From Gemmatimonadota bacterium (GTDB taxonomy: Bacteria; Gemmatimonadota; Gemmatimonadetes; Longimicrobiales; Gaopeijiaceae), in assembly GCA_022826005.1 (NCBI GenBank), contig JAJDVT010000015.1, forward strand, positions 1 to 64,000: a stretch of 64,000 bases of DNA. The letters are read 5' to 3'. A model generated the notes under the pieces. That model was not told the origin of the DNA, did not search any database, and was given only the letters and a program-made list of their open reading frames with translations. The first letter of the stretch is position 1. Every line of letters starts with the position of its first letter. Of the stretch, positions 1 through 9,716 are shown piece after piece. Both the position numbers and the translations under genes were made by a program.

Positions 1-57
1 CATCCTCCGGCTCGCCGGTTGCCTCTCTCCCACGTCCAAGGAGATAATCAAACTCCA

Positions 58-1458
58 TCAACTGCCACCTGCTCCGGGCTCCGGCCTCACCTTCTCGCAC
101 CTCCCCCGGTTCAGGCTCATCTCCGTATTGGAAAAGACTCCATCGATCCGGGTGGCCTCGATCCTCAACACCCGCAATTCGGTCAGCGCACCGAACTCCT
201 CCGGGATCGAGCCGCTGAACGGCGCCTCATAGAGATGAAGGTCCTCCAGACTTGCGAGGTTGCCGAACTCGGAGGGTATGGGGCCACTCATGTTGTTCCC
301 CCCCATCCAGAGCTCTTTGAGCTTCACCAGGTTCCCGAACTCGGGAGGGATCCGGCCAGTGAAGCGGTTGCCATCGATGTCCATCCGCCGGAGCTCGGTT
401 AGAAGACCGATTTCAGGAGGCACCTCGCCCTCGAGCTGGTTGTAGTCCAGGCGCAGCAGCCGCAGGTGCGGAAAGTACTTGATCTCGGCAGGCACCTCCC
501 CCGTGAGGCCGTTGCGGTTCAGATCGATCTCCGTGACCCGACCTGCCGAATTGACCTCGATGCCGAACCAGCTGTCGAGCGGGGCATTCGACCCCCAGTT
601 GCCTGAGTACGTCCAGTCATCTCCGCCCATGGCTTCATAGAGCTTCATGAGATCCGACCGCTCTTCGTTGCAGGCGATGAAGTCGCCTTCGCGCGCCGGA
701 ATGGCGTCAAGCCAGGCCCGGAACCCCTCGTCCCGGACCGTGCAGAGCATCGTGCCGGCGTACTGGAGTTGTTGCAGGTCCAGCTCGGAGAGCGAGAACG
801 GGATCGGGCCCGAGAGCCCTTCGTTGCCGTCCACATGGAGTTCGGTCAGGAAGGCAATATCCCCGAGGTCCGCCGGAAGACGGCCGCTCAGCCCGTTGTC
901 GCTCAGACGCAGCGTGGTCACGCGGCCGTCGGCGTTGGCCTCGACGCCGTACCAGGTGCCGACCGGTTCGTCGGAATCCCAGTTTTCGCGGTTGGTCCAG
1001 TCCCCTCCGCCGGCCGAGTTCAGGAGATCGATGAGATTGTTCCGGTCTTGACTACGGACCGTCGCGGCGGCGGTGGCGCTGATCGCGGCTGCGGTGGCGC
1101 TGAGGGTGGCCTTTCCCTCCCGGACCCCGGTCACGATGCCCGCGGTATCGACGGTCGCGATCGCGGGGTCGCTGGTGGCCCAGGTGAGCTCGGCATCGAA
1201 CATGTGCTTGCCGCGCTGATCCAGCACGACGCCCTTGAGACGCACGGTTTCACCCGCCGTTACGGCGAATTCACCGGGCTCGATGCTGATCTGGGCCGGA
1301 CGCGAGGGCTCTACAGCAGGCGGGGTCGTCGTGGTGTCTTCGCCGCCGCACGAGAGGAGGGTGACAACAGCGCCGATCGCCACAAAGGGGTACGCGAGCC
1401 GTTTCGGTGCGCAACCCGTGAGAACTTCTCGCTCCTTCTTCACAATAACCGGTCCCAT
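58..1458 (-). CDS. Leucine-rich-repeat lipoprotein with bacterial Ig-like domain
   Basis: A 466-residue exported protein. The N-terminus has a basic segment, a hydrophobic stretch and a lipobox ending LLSCGG (Cys about residue 37), so it should be a lipoprotein. A Big2-type Ig domain follows (roughly residues 55-140; ISIEPGEFAVTAGETVRLKG and VATVDTAGIVTGVREGKATL). Two LRR blocks come next, each introduced by a DLLNSAGGGDWTNRENW or LYEAMGGDDWTYSGNW type cap and carrying NGLSGRLPADLG-like repeats of about 24 residues. I chose the ATG at 1458 because AAGGACAGG lies just upstream; a longer in-frame start 17 codons upstream is weaker. The LRRs end abruptly in a Cys/Arg-rich tail (NRGRCEKVRPEPGAGGS), so late truncation or a frameshift is possible. 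Role unknown; LRR-Ig lipoproteins usually bind surface ligands. Confidence 0.85.
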   Translation of the reverse strand: MGPVIVKKEREVLTGCAPKRLAYPFVAIGAVVTLLSCGGEDTTTTPPAVEPSRPAQISIEPGEFAVTAGETVRLKGVVLDQRGKHMFDAELTWATSDPAIATVDTAGIVTGVREGKATLSATAAAISATAAATVRSQDRNNLIDLLNSAGGGDWTNRENWDSDEPVGTWYGVEANADGRVTTLRLSDNGLSGRLPADLGDIAFLTELHVDGNEGLSGPIPFSLSELDLQQLQYAGTMLCTVRDEGFRAWLDAIPAREGDFIACNEERSDLMKLYEAMGGDDWTYSGNWGSNAPLDSWFGIEVNSAGRVTEIDLNRNGLTGEVPAEIKYFPHLRLLRLDYNQLEGEVPPEIGLLTELRRMDIDGNRFTGRIPPEFGNLVKLKELWMGGNNMSGPIPSEFGNLASLEDLHLYEAPFSGSIPEEFGALTELRVLRIEATRIDGVFSNTEMSLNRGRCEKVRPEPGAGGS

Positions 1459-1629
1459 AGTGTACCTGTCCTTGGCGGGAGTATGTAATAGAGGCCTGCA
1501 AGTATCCAACCCGGTTGCGACAAACTAGCCTGCTTCGGTTCCCGCTGGCCAGACTGCGGAGCGTGTCCTGCGACGTGCGGCGTGTGACCTGGCAAACATG
1601 AGTCGGCCCCAGGATCGCGGCGACTGCAA

Positions 1630-2445
1630 TCATGGGATCTCGCAGCCGGAAAGAACCTGCCGCAGTCGGACCAGCGCTTCGGCCGAGTTGGCTGCCAGCA
1701 CCGATCCCCCGTCGAGCCCCACATGACCGCCTTCAACCCGCTCCACCACGCCGCCCGCTTCGGTCACCAGCAGCACGCCCGCGCCGTAGTCCCAAGGCGC
1801 CAGCCGGGACTCCCAGAAGCCGTCGAGGATGCCGCATGCGACGTACGCGAGGTCGATCGCGGCGGCACCGGTGCGGCGGACCCCCGCGGTGTGCCGCAGG
1901 GCCCGGCCGAGTTCCTTCAGGTAGGCGGGAATGAGGGCGCGCGCCTTGAATGGGAAGCCGGTGCCGAGCAGAAAGCGGTCGACTCGGGCGGTGCGGCTGA
2001 CGCGGATCCTTTCCCCATTCCCGTGTGCGCCGCGCCCGCGCGCAACCGTCCACACCTTGCCGAGGGCCAGGGCATCGACCGCGGCCGCAAGGGGGCCTGT
2101 ACCGTCCCACACGGCTACCGAAGCCGCGTAGTAGGGGTGGCCGTGCAGGAAGTTGGTCGTGCCGTCGAGCGGGTCCACGACCCAGAGGTACTCATTGCCA
2201 GGCCGGCCGTCGCGGCCGCCGCCCTCCTCCTCGGCCAGGATGGCGTGACCGGGATGCCGGGCGGCGATCACTTCCATCGCGGCCTCCTGCGCTGCCATGT
2301 CCACATCGGACACGAAGTCGCTCGATGCGGTCTTGGTGTCCACCCACTTTCCGCCGCCGCGACGGGATGCGTCGCCGTGGACGCGTGCCGCCGCGCGGGC
2401 GGCTCCGGTGGCGGTGGCCAGGAGGTCTTCGAGTTGTTCGCGCAT
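1630..2445 (-). CDS. Inositol monophosphatase family protein
   Basis: A 271-residue Mg-dependent sugar/inositol phosphatase of the IMPase (SuhB/CysQ) superfamily. Diagnostic metal-site motifs are visible: the Glu-rich ILAEEEGGG segment, the WVVDPLDGTTNF signature and the C-terminal APWDYGAG motif with the third metal-binding Asp. Length is typical of SuhB. I prefer the ATG at 2445 because MREQLEDLLATATGAARAA matches the usual first helix; an in-frame TTG ten codons upstream has no better ribosome site. It is divergent from trpS across a gap holding a perfect palindrome. The exact substrate (inositol-1-phosphate, histidinol phosphate, PAP or FBP) cannot be told from sequence alone. Confidence 0.9.
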   Translation of the reverse strand: MREQLEDLLATATGAARAAARVHGDASRRGGGKWVDTKTASSDFVSDVDMAAQEAAMEVIAARHPGHAILAEEEGGGRDGRPGNEYLWVVDPLDGTTNFLHGHPYYAASVAVWDGTGPLAAAVDALALGKVWTVARGRGAHGNGERIRVSRTARVDRFLLGTGFPFKARALIPAYLKELGRALRHTAGVRRTGAAAIDLAYVACGILDGFWESRLAPWDYGAGVLLVTEAGGVVERVEGGHVGLDGGSVLAANSAEALVRLRQVLSGCEIP

Positions 2446-2497
2446 CGGTGGATCCGGGAGCTGAAGGGGCGCCAAGGGTCGAACGAACGGCCCTGCT

Positions 2498-2512
2498 CCG
2501 CTAAGTTAGCGG
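2498..2512. promoter_or_regulatory. 15-bp perfect palindrome in the suhB-like/trpS divergent gap
   Basis: CCGCTAAGTTAGCGG is a perfect 7+1+7 inverted repeat. It lies 52 bases upstream of the inositol-phosphatase start and 66 bases upstream of trpS. It places a TAAGTT box on the plus strand and TAACTT on the minus strand, so it could be a symmetric -10 driving both genes, or an operator. No clear TTG -35 is present for either direction. Confidence 0.4.
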
Positions 2513-2578
2513 TCGCGCCGACGCCGCGGTCACCGGCCAGAACCCACCCTTCGACCAACCGGACACTTCGCCACCGCC

Positions 2579-3622
2579 ATGCCGCCTCCCAGCCGCGTCT
2601 ACTCCGGGATCCAGCCGACCGCGGTCATGACCATCGGGAACTACTTCGGCGCGGTAAGGAACTGGGCCCGGCTCCAGGACGAGCGCGAATGCGTCTACTG
2701 CGTGGTCGACCTTCACGCCATGACCGCGCCCTACGAGGCCGGCGAGCTCAGGCAGTCGGCGCGCGAAATGTTCGTCAGCCTGCTGGCTGCGGGAATCGAT
2801 CCCGGCCGCACCACCGTCTACGTCCAGTCGACAGTCCCGGAGCAGACCGAACTCTGCTGGCTGCTCGCCACGCTGACCTCCCTGGGCGACCTGAGCCGAA
2901 TGACGCAGTTCAAGGAGAAGTCGGGGCTGCTGAAAGGCGGGCTGGACGAGGACGACGGGACCTTCATCTCTGCGGGGCTCCTCTTCTATCCCGTTCTGCA
3001 GGCGGCCGACATCCTCGCCTACCGCGCGGGGTGCGTGCCGGTGGGTCAGGACCAGTCCCAGCACCTCGAGCTCAGCCGTGGCATCGCGAGGCGCTTCAAC
3101 AACCGCTTCGGTTACCTCTTCCCCGAGCCCGAGACCCTCTTCACGCATGTGCCCAAGGTGATGTCCACCGCGGAACCGACCCGCAAGATGAGCAAGAGTC
3201 TCGGCCCCCGGCACTACATCGGCCTTTTCGAAGACGAGGACTCCATCCGCAGGAAGATCCGCTCTGCGGTCACCGATTCAGGGGATACGCCGCCCGGCGA
3301 GGTCAGCCCCGGGATCGAGAACCTCCTCACCCTGCTCGCCGCGTGCGGGCACGACGATGACGCGGCGCAGATGCGCGAAGACTACTTTGCCGGTACTCTT
3401 CGCTACGTGGACCTGAAGGGCCGGACCGCGGATGCGCTGGTCGCGCTGACGAGCGAGATGCGGGGCCGCCGGGCGGACATCCTCCGTCGGGAGACCGACC
3501 TTGAGGGCCGCATCATGGCGATGGGAGAACGGGCTCGTGCAATGGCCGGCGAGACCCTGGAGCGGGCGCGTGAACTGGTTGGCCTGCATTCGCCCGCGGC
3601 GGGCGCGCGCGTGGCGCGGTGA
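2579..3622 (+). CDS. trpS: Tryptophan--tRNA ligase
   Basis: A 347-residue class I aminoacyl-tRNA synthetase that charges tRNA-Trp. Visible features are the SGIQPT entry, the HIGH-equivalent TIGNYFGA, the PVGQDQSQHLEL active-site segment shared by bacterial TrpRS, and the RKMSKSLG (KMSKS) loop. Length is close to the usual 330-350. No Shine-Dalgarno sequence is obvious before the ATG. It stands alone, divergent from the phosphatase, with a 103-base gap before the DapA-like gene. Confidence 0.96.
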   Translation: MPPPSRVYSGIQPTAVMTIGNYFGAVRNWARLQDERECVYCVVDLHAMTAPYEAGELRQSAREMFVSLLAAGIDPGRTTVYVQSTVPEQTELCWLLATLTSLGDLSRMTQFKEKSGLLKGGLDEDDGTFISAGLLFYPVLQAADILAYRAGCVPVGQDQSQHLELSRGIARRFNNRFGYLFPEPETLFTHVPKVMSTAEPTRKMSKSLGPRHYIGLFEDEDSIRRKIRSAVTDSGDTPPGEVSPGIENLLTLLAACGHDDDAAQMREDYFAGTLRYVDLKGRTADALVALTSEMRGRRADILRRETDLEGRIMAMGERARAMAGETLERARELVGLHSPAAGARVAR

Positions 3623-3725
3623 GCGGGCTCCCCGTCGCCGGCGCAGCCGTCCGCGCCCGGACAAGCGGCCACTCGCGTCCGGCCCGGCTGCCACATTCAA
3701 CGATCAACCGCCACCGGATCCGACC

Positions 3726-4667
3726 ATGACGACACGCGACGCGACGCCCCCGATCGACATCGGCGGGGTGATGATTCCGACCACCACCCCCTTCGATCCG
3801 GTCACCGGCGATGTGGACCTGGTCGCGCTCCGCGACAATGTGCGGAGGTGGGCGGCCACCGGCGTGAGCGGCATGGTGATCGGCGGTTCGACCGGGGAGG
3901 CCGTATTCCTTGACGAGGGCGAGCGGGACGCCTGCTGGGACGTGGCGAGCGGAGTGCTGCCGGACGGGATGCTCCTCGTGGCCGGGACGGGCGCCGAGTC
4001 GCTGCGCGCCACCCTGCGCCTGACGCGCATGGCCGCGGCGCGGGGTGCCGAAGCGGTGCTGGTGCAGCCCCCCGCCTTCTACAAGGGCGCCATGACCCCG
4101 GCGGTGGTGAGGGACCACTACCTGGCCGTGGCGGAGCAGTCGCCGCTTCCGGTGATCGTCTACCAGGTGCCGACCCGATTCAGCACGCTCGAATTCCCCT
4201 CGGGGCTGGTGGCGGAATTGTCCGCGCACGAGAACATCGTCGGGATCAAGGATTCGCGGGGGCAGCTGGAGATGGTGGGCGAGCTGGTCACGCAGTGCTC
4301 CCACGGGTTCCAGGTGCTGGTGGGGAGCGGCAACCTGCTCTACGGGGCGCTGGAGAGCGGGGCCGTGGGGGGGATCCTGGGTGTCGCGAACCTGGCACCC
4401 CGCGAGAGCGTCGGCCTGCACGCGCGCTACATGGCTGGAGACAGGGCGGCCGCAGGGGCCCTGCAGGAGCGGATCGGTCCCCTTCACAACGCCGTCGTCG
4501 GCGGGTTGGGGGTGGCGGGCGTCAAGTACGGGCTCGAGCTGCTGGGGTACCACGGGGGGGTGCCGCGGCCGCCGCTGAGGCCGCTGCCCGAGGGACGGCG
4601 TGACGAAGTGGCGGAGGCCCTGGCGAGAGCGGGGATCCTGCCGCGCCGCGCGATGGCCCGCGCCTGA
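3726..4667 (+). CDS. Dihydrodipicolinate synthase (DapA) family aldolase/lyase
   Basis: A 313-residue TIM-barrel class I aldolase. The family motif appears as GGSTGEA (for GTTGE), the active-site Tyr as VYQVP (usually YNIP), followed by TRF with the Arg that contacts the substrate carboxylate in DapA, and the Schiff-base Lys in VGIKDSRG. It could be lysine-pathway 4-hydroxy-tetrahydrodipicolinate synthase or a paralogue such as a 4-hydroxy-2-oxoglutarate or KDG aldolase; the Gln replacing the usual Asn in YQVP leaves this open. purA starts 10 bases downstream, so the two are likely co-transcribed. Confidence 0.88.
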   Translation: MTTRDATPPIDIGGVMIPTTTPFDPVTGDVDLVALRDNVRRWAATGVSGMVIGGSTGEAVFLDEGERDACWDVASGVLPDGMLLVAGTGAESLRATLRLTRMAAARGAEAVLVQPPAFYKGAMTPAVVRDHYLAVAEQSPLPVIVYQVPTRFSTLEFPSGLVAELSAHENIVGIKDSRGQLEMVGELVTQCSHGFQVLVGSGNLLYGALESGAVGGILGVANLAPRESVGLHARYMAGDRAAAGALQERIGPLHNAVVGGLGVAGVKYGLELLGYHGGVPRPPLRPLPEGRRDEVAEALARAGILPRRAMARA

Positions 4668-4677
4668 CGAGCTGCGG

Positions 4678-5967
4678 TTGAACACGAGCGCGCTGAACGG
4701 GTCCTGCACCGTCGTCGTCGGGTGCCAGTGGGGCGACGAGGGGAAGGGAAAGGTCGTCGACGTGCTGGCGGCCGACGTGGATGTGATCGCCCGCTACCAG
4801 GGGGGTGCGAACGCGGGCCATACGGTGCACGCCGGGGACCAGCACTTCGTCCTGCACCAGGTCCCCTCGGGGATTCTTCACCCTGACAAGCGCTGCCTCC
4901 TGGGCAACGGCGTGGTGGTCGACCTCGCGCAGTTCTTTGCGGAGATCGATGGTCTGGTCGAGCGGGGGCTTGATCCGCGGGGGCGCATCGGGCTAAGCAC
5001 GCGTGCGCACGTGGTGTTTCCCTACCATCAGGCGCTCGACCTGGCGGCGGAGGAGGCCGCGGAACGCAAGATCGGGACGACCGGACGCGGGATCGGGCCG
5101 GCCTATGAGGCCAAAACGGGACGCCGTGGCGTGAGGGTCGCCGATTTGCTCGATCCCCGGCGGGGAGCGGAGCGGGTGGGGCGGGGGATCGCTTGGGCGC
5201 GCGACCGCCTGCGGGAGCTGGGCGCCGATCCGGGGTTGGCCGGGACGGTGAAGGAGGCTATGGCGGTGGCCGCGCGGGTACCAGAGGTGGCGACCGACGT
5301 GGGCGACGAGATCGCGTGTGCGCTGGCGGCCGGAAAGCGGGTGCTGCTGGAAGGCGCCCAGGGGACCGCCCTGGACGTGGACCACGGGACGTACCCGTAC
5401 GTGACCTCGTCCAACACGACCGCGGGGTCGGCGGCGGTGGGCGCCGGCATCGGTCCCACGGCCATCGACTCGGTCGTCGGGGTGGTGAAGGCGTACACGA
5501 CACGGGTCGGCAACGGGCCGCTCCCCACCGCCTTCTCACCCGGGATGGACGAGCGGGTCCGCGAACTCGGCGGCGAGTTCGGCGCGACGACGGGCAGGCC
5601 ACGCCGCTGCGGCTGGTTCGACGCGGTGGTGGTGGCGTACGCCGCCCGCGTCAACGGGCTCACCGGGATCGCGGTCACCAAGCTGGACGTCCTCGACACC
5701 CTTCCCGAGATCCGTGTGGCTACGGCATACCGCGGGGGAGGTGGCGGCGAGACCCCGTTCCCGCCCACCTCGTGGGAGCTCGAGCGCGTCGAGCCCGTGT
5801 ACGAAACCCTGCCGGGGTGGCGGAGGCCCACCACCGGGATACGCACGCTGAGCGGCCTTCCCCGCAACGCACGTGCCTACCTGGAACGGATCGAGGAGCT
5901 CGTCGCTACACCCATCGCAATGGTGTCGGTGGGGACCCGCCGCAGCCAGGTGATTCGGAAAGCTTGA
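4678..5967 (+). CDS. purA: Adenylosuccinate synthase
   Basis: A 429-residue GTP-dependent enzyme converting IMP and aspartate to adenylosuccinate, the first committed step to AMP. The N-terminal QWGDEGKGK P-loop, NAGHTV, GTTGRGIGPAYE and the C-terminal TTGIRTL loop are all intact. I placed the start at the TTG at 4678 because it gives a family-standard length and begins just before the first beta strand (SCTVVVGCQWGDEGKGK); reading frame remains open upstream into the preceding gene, so the start is not certain. Confidence 0.95.
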   Translation: MNTSALNGSCTVVVGCQWGDEGKGKVVDVLAADVDVIARYQGGANAGHTVHAGDQHFVLHQVPSGILHPDKRCLLGNGVVVDLAQFFAEIDGLVERGLDPRGRIGLSTRAHVVFPYHQALDLAAEEAAERKIGTTGRGIGPAYEAKTGRRGVRVADLLDPRRGAERVGRGIAWARDRLRELGADPGLAGTVKEAMAVAARVPEVATDVGDEIACALAAGKRVLLEGAQGTALDVDHGTYPYVTSSNTTAGSAAVGAGIGPTAIDSVVGVVKAYTTRVGNGPLPTAFSPGMDERVRELGGEFGATTGRPRRCGWFDAVVVAYAARVNGLTGIAVTKLDVLDTLPEIRVATAYRGGGGGETPFPPTSWELERVEPVYETLPGWRRPTTGIRTLSGLPRNARAYLERIEELVATPIAMVSVGTRRSQVIRKA

Positions 5968-5992
5968 GGACAGTGTCAGATTCGGCTAGCCT
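5964..5992 (+). promoter_or_regulatory. Putative promoter of the ffh-rpsP cluster
   Basis: TTGAGG, a 17-base spacer and TAGCCT lie directly after the purA stop and about 60 bases before ffh. The -10 fits the TAnnTT-like pattern seen elsewhere in the window only loosely (TAGCCTT). Confidence 0.45.
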
Positions 5993-6052
5993 TAAGTGCT
6001 GTGCAGCTTGCGCCGCTGGACGTAACGCAACAACCACTGAGCGCGGGCTCCG

Positions 6053-7381
<1,329 letters not shown>

Positions 7382-7395
7382 GTGCCAAGGAGAAC

Positions 7396-7968
7396 ATGTC
7401 CGTAAAGATTCGCCTCCGGCGGATGGGAAAGAAGAAGCAACCCCACTACCGCATCGTGGTCGCAGACAGCCGTTCACCCCGTGACGGCCGTTTCGTCGAG
7501 AACCTGGGCTACTACAATCCCGTGTCCCAGCCGGCCCGGCTCAGGGTGGACCTGGAGCGGGTGGACTACTGGCTGGGCGAAGGCGCGATCGCTTCGCGCA
7601 CGGTCGGGAATCTGCTAAGCAGGGCACGGGCGGGCGGCGACGGAAAGGTCGCGCTGGTCGGGGACGGCGACGGGTCTGCGGAAGCGGCCACCGCCGAAAC
7701 CCCTGCCGAAGCCGATTCCGATAGGGACGGCGAGTCGCCGGAAGCTGCTGCTGCCGATTCGCCGGAGGCTGCCGACGCCGCCGACTCGCCGGAAGCTGCC
7801 GACGCCGAGTCGACTGAAGCCGTCGCCGAGGACTCGACTGAAGCTGCTGCCGCCGAGTCGCCGGAAGCCGACGCCGCCGACTCGCCCGAGGCTGCCGCCG
7901 AGGACTCGACTGAAGCCGACGCCGCCGACTTGCCCGAAGCATCCGCGGACGAGGATCCGGCGGAGTAG
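7396..7968 (+). CDS. rpsP: 30S ribosomal protein S16 with long acidic repeat tail
   Basis: The first 80-85 residues are a standard S16 ([45 protein letters not shown]). The protein then continues for about 100 extra residues, almost entirely Ala, Glu, Asp, Ser, Pro and Thr, with nine copies of a [DE]-[SL]-[PT]-E-A motif. Total length is 190 versus about 80-90 for most S16 proteins. A good AAGGAG ribosome site precedes the ATG and rimM begins 6 bases after the stop, so the tail is genuinely in frame. Acidic Ala-rich tails occur on S16 in some phyla, but this one is visibly repetitive and probably disordered and surface exposed. Confidence 0.95.
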   Translation: MSVKIRLRRMGKKKQPHYRIVVADSRSPRDGRFVENLGYYNPVSQPARLRVDLERVDYWLGEGAIASRTVGNLLSRARAGGDGKVALVGDGDGSAEAATAETPAEADSDRDGESPEAAAADSPEAADAADSPEAADAESTEAVAEDSTEAAAAESPEADAADSPEAAAEDSTEADAADLPEASADEDPAE

Positions 7969-7974
7969 CCGACC

Positions 7975-8520
7975 ATGGCGGAGGGCCGGCCCAATCCTCC
8001 GTTTCTGGTCGTTGGCCACCTCAACAAGGCCCACGGAAGGAAGGGTGAGCTGTTCGTGTGGCCGCTTACCGACTATCCGGAGAGCCACTTCGTCCCTGGG
8101 GCGGTGCATTATCCGGGCGACGAGTCCGCCGAGATGCCATCTTCCGCGGTGCCGCCGCTCACGATCGAGTCGGTGCGGGCCTACCGGAAGGGCTTCCTGG
8201 CCAGGTTCCACGGGATCGACGATCGCACGGCAGCGGATGAACTAAGGGGACTCTACCTGCTGCGCCCCTTCGCCGCGATCGACAGCCTCGACGAAGGGGA
8301 GGTCTTCTATCACGAACTCCTGGGCGCGACGGTGGTCACCGTTGACGGGATTCTCGTCGGCGAAGTGCGCGAGGTCTTCCCGGTCAAGCCTGCCGACCTC
8401 CTGCAGGTGAACGGCCCCCGGGGAGAGGTGATGATCCCCTTCATCGCCGAGGTGATCGTCGAGTTCGAGCGAGAGCGGCGGCGCGTGGTAATCGACCCGC
8501 CGGAGGGTTTGCTGCCGTGA
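7975..8520 (+). CDS. rimM: Ribosome maturation factor RimM
   Basis: A 181-residue 16S processing factor that binds S19 and helps assemble the 30S head. The N-terminal RimM beta-barrel (VVGHLNKAHGRKGELFVWPLTD) and C-terminal PRC-like barrel (FYHELLGATVV, VGEVREVF, DLLQVNG, EVMIPFIAEVIVE) are both clear. Its stop overlaps the trmD start by four bases (GTGA). Confidence 0.95.
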   Translation: MAEGRPNPPFLVVGHLNKAHGRKGELFVWPLTDYPESHFVPGAVHYPGDESAEMPSSAVPPLTIESVRAYRKGFLARFHGIDDRTAADELRGLYLLRPFAAIDSLDEGEVFYHELLGATVVTVDGILVGEVREVFPVKPADLLQVNGPRGEVMIPFIAEVIVEFERERRRVVIDPPEGLLP

Positions 8521-9182
8521 TCCGGATCAACATCGTGACGATCTTTCCGGGGTTCTTCACCGCGCCGCTCGAAGGGAGCATCCCCGGCCGGGCGGCGAAG
8601 GCCGGACTGGCCGACTACCGTGTGATCGACCTTCGCGACTACACCCACGACCGGCACCGGACGGTGGATGACGAGCCGTACGGGGGCGGCGCCGGGATGG
8701 TGATGAAACCGGAGCCCTTCTTCGAGGCGATCGACGACCTGCAACCGGATGGACCGATCGTTCTGCTCTCCGCCCGTGGCCATCGGTTCCGGCACGGCGA
8801 CGCCGTGCGTCTCTCGCTGCAGCCGGAGGTCACGCTGCTCTGCGGACACTACAAGGACATCGACCAGAGGGTCGCGGACCACCTCGCGACGGAAGAGCTC
8901 TCGATCGGCGACTTCGTCGTCTCGGGGGGCGAGGTCGTTGCCCTGGCCGTCACCGATGCGGTGGTGCGCCTTCTGCCGGGCGCACTCGGCGACCACGAGT
9001 CGGCTTCATCCGACTCCTTCTACGATGGCGATGTCATCTCGGCCCCTTCCTATACCCGCCCGGCCGAGTACCGCGGCTTGCGGGTGCCGGCCGTCCTGCG
9101 CAGCGGCGACCACGCGCGGATCGAGACCTGGAGGCGGGCCGAGTCGGAACGGCTGACGCGCATCCGCCGGGCGGACGGGTAG
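8517..9182 (+). CDS. trmD: tRNA (guanine-N1-)-methyltransferase TrmD
   Basis: A 221-residue SPOUT methyltransferase forming m1G37 in tRNAs, which prevents frameshifting. The trefoil-knot motifs are clear: TIFPGFF, DEPYGGGAGMVMKPEP, LLCGHYKDIDQRV, and EELSIGDFVVSGGEV followed by DSFYDGD. It starts at a GTG that overlaps the rimM stop. Slightly shorter than E. coli TrmD, with the usual C-terminal domain reduced. Confidence 0.96.
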   Translation: MIRINIVTIFPGFFTAPLEGSIPGRAAKAGLADYRVIDLRDYTHDRHRTVDDEPYGGGAGMVMKPEPFFEAIDDLQPDGPIVLLSARGHRFRHGDAVRLSLQPEVTLLCGHYKDIDQRVADHLATEELSIGDFVVSGGEVVALAVTDAVVRLLPGALGDHESASSDSFYDGDVISAPSYTRPAEYRGLRVPAVLRSGDHARIETWRRAESERLTRIRRADG

Positions 9183-9230
9183 CAGCCCGGCCCGAGCCCG
9201 TTCAGGCTTCCCATTGGACAAGACTTGCCC

Positions 9231-9260
9231 TTCCAATCGGCTCCCGGTCTGTCTACCTTA
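9231..9260 (+). promoter_or_regulatory. Possible promoter before rplS
   Basis: In the 138-base trmD-rplS gap there is TTCCAA, an 18-base spacer, then TACCTT followed by AAAAGG. The TACCTT box repeats the one before blaI. The -35 match is poor, so this is tentative. Confidence 0.3.
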
Positions 9261-9320
9261 AAAGGCTGTCCATCGCACGATTTCAATCTGGTAACAGACT
9301 GCTTCGAGAGGAGCCCGGCC

Positions 9321-9680
9321 ATGGCGGATTTCCTCCACCAACTCGATTTGGAACACGTCCGGGACGATCTGCCCGATTTTGCGCCCGGCGACACTATCAA
9401 GGTCCTCTACCGCGTCCGCGAGGGTCAGAAGGAGCGGATCCAGGTCTTCCAGGGGGTGTGCCTCGGACGGCGGGGCTCCGGCATGGGAGAGACCTTCACC
9501 GTCCGCAAGCTCTCCGGCGGGATCGGGGTGGAGAGGATCTTTCCCGTCAACGCACCCACCGTCGGCGGGGTCGAGATCGTGCGGCGCGGCCGCGTCCGCA
9601 GGGCCAAGCTCTACTATCTGAGGGGCCTGCGCGGGAAGGCGGCCCGGATCAGGGAGAAGCGTACGCCGCGGCCCAACTAG
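9321..9680 (+). CDS. rplS: 50S ribosomal protein L19
   Basis: A 119-residue ribosomal protein at the 30S-50S interface. Diagnostic stretches are [52 protein letters not shown] and [16 protein letters not shown]. The ATG at 9321 has a GAGAGGAG ribosome site 7-8 bases upstream; earlier in-frame codons are not needed. Confidence 0.97.
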   Translation: MADFLHQLDLEHVRDDLPDFAPGDTIKVLYRVREGQKERIQVFQGVCLGRRGSGMGETFTVRKLSGGIGVERIFPVNAPTVGGVEIVRRGRVRRAKLYYLRGLRGKAARIREKRTPRPN

Positions 9681-9703
9681 CGGGGCCTGGAATAGTCCCC
9701 GCT
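9679..9703 (+). terminator. Stem-loop at the end of rplS
   Basis: AGCGGGG and CCCCGCT pair across an 11-base loop, with the rplS stop codon overlapping the 5' arm. There is no T-run, so it may be an attenuator or RNA-stability element rather than a strong terminator, because rnhB follows in the same direction. Confidence 0.35.
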
Positions 9704-9716
9704 GCATGTAGCGGCC

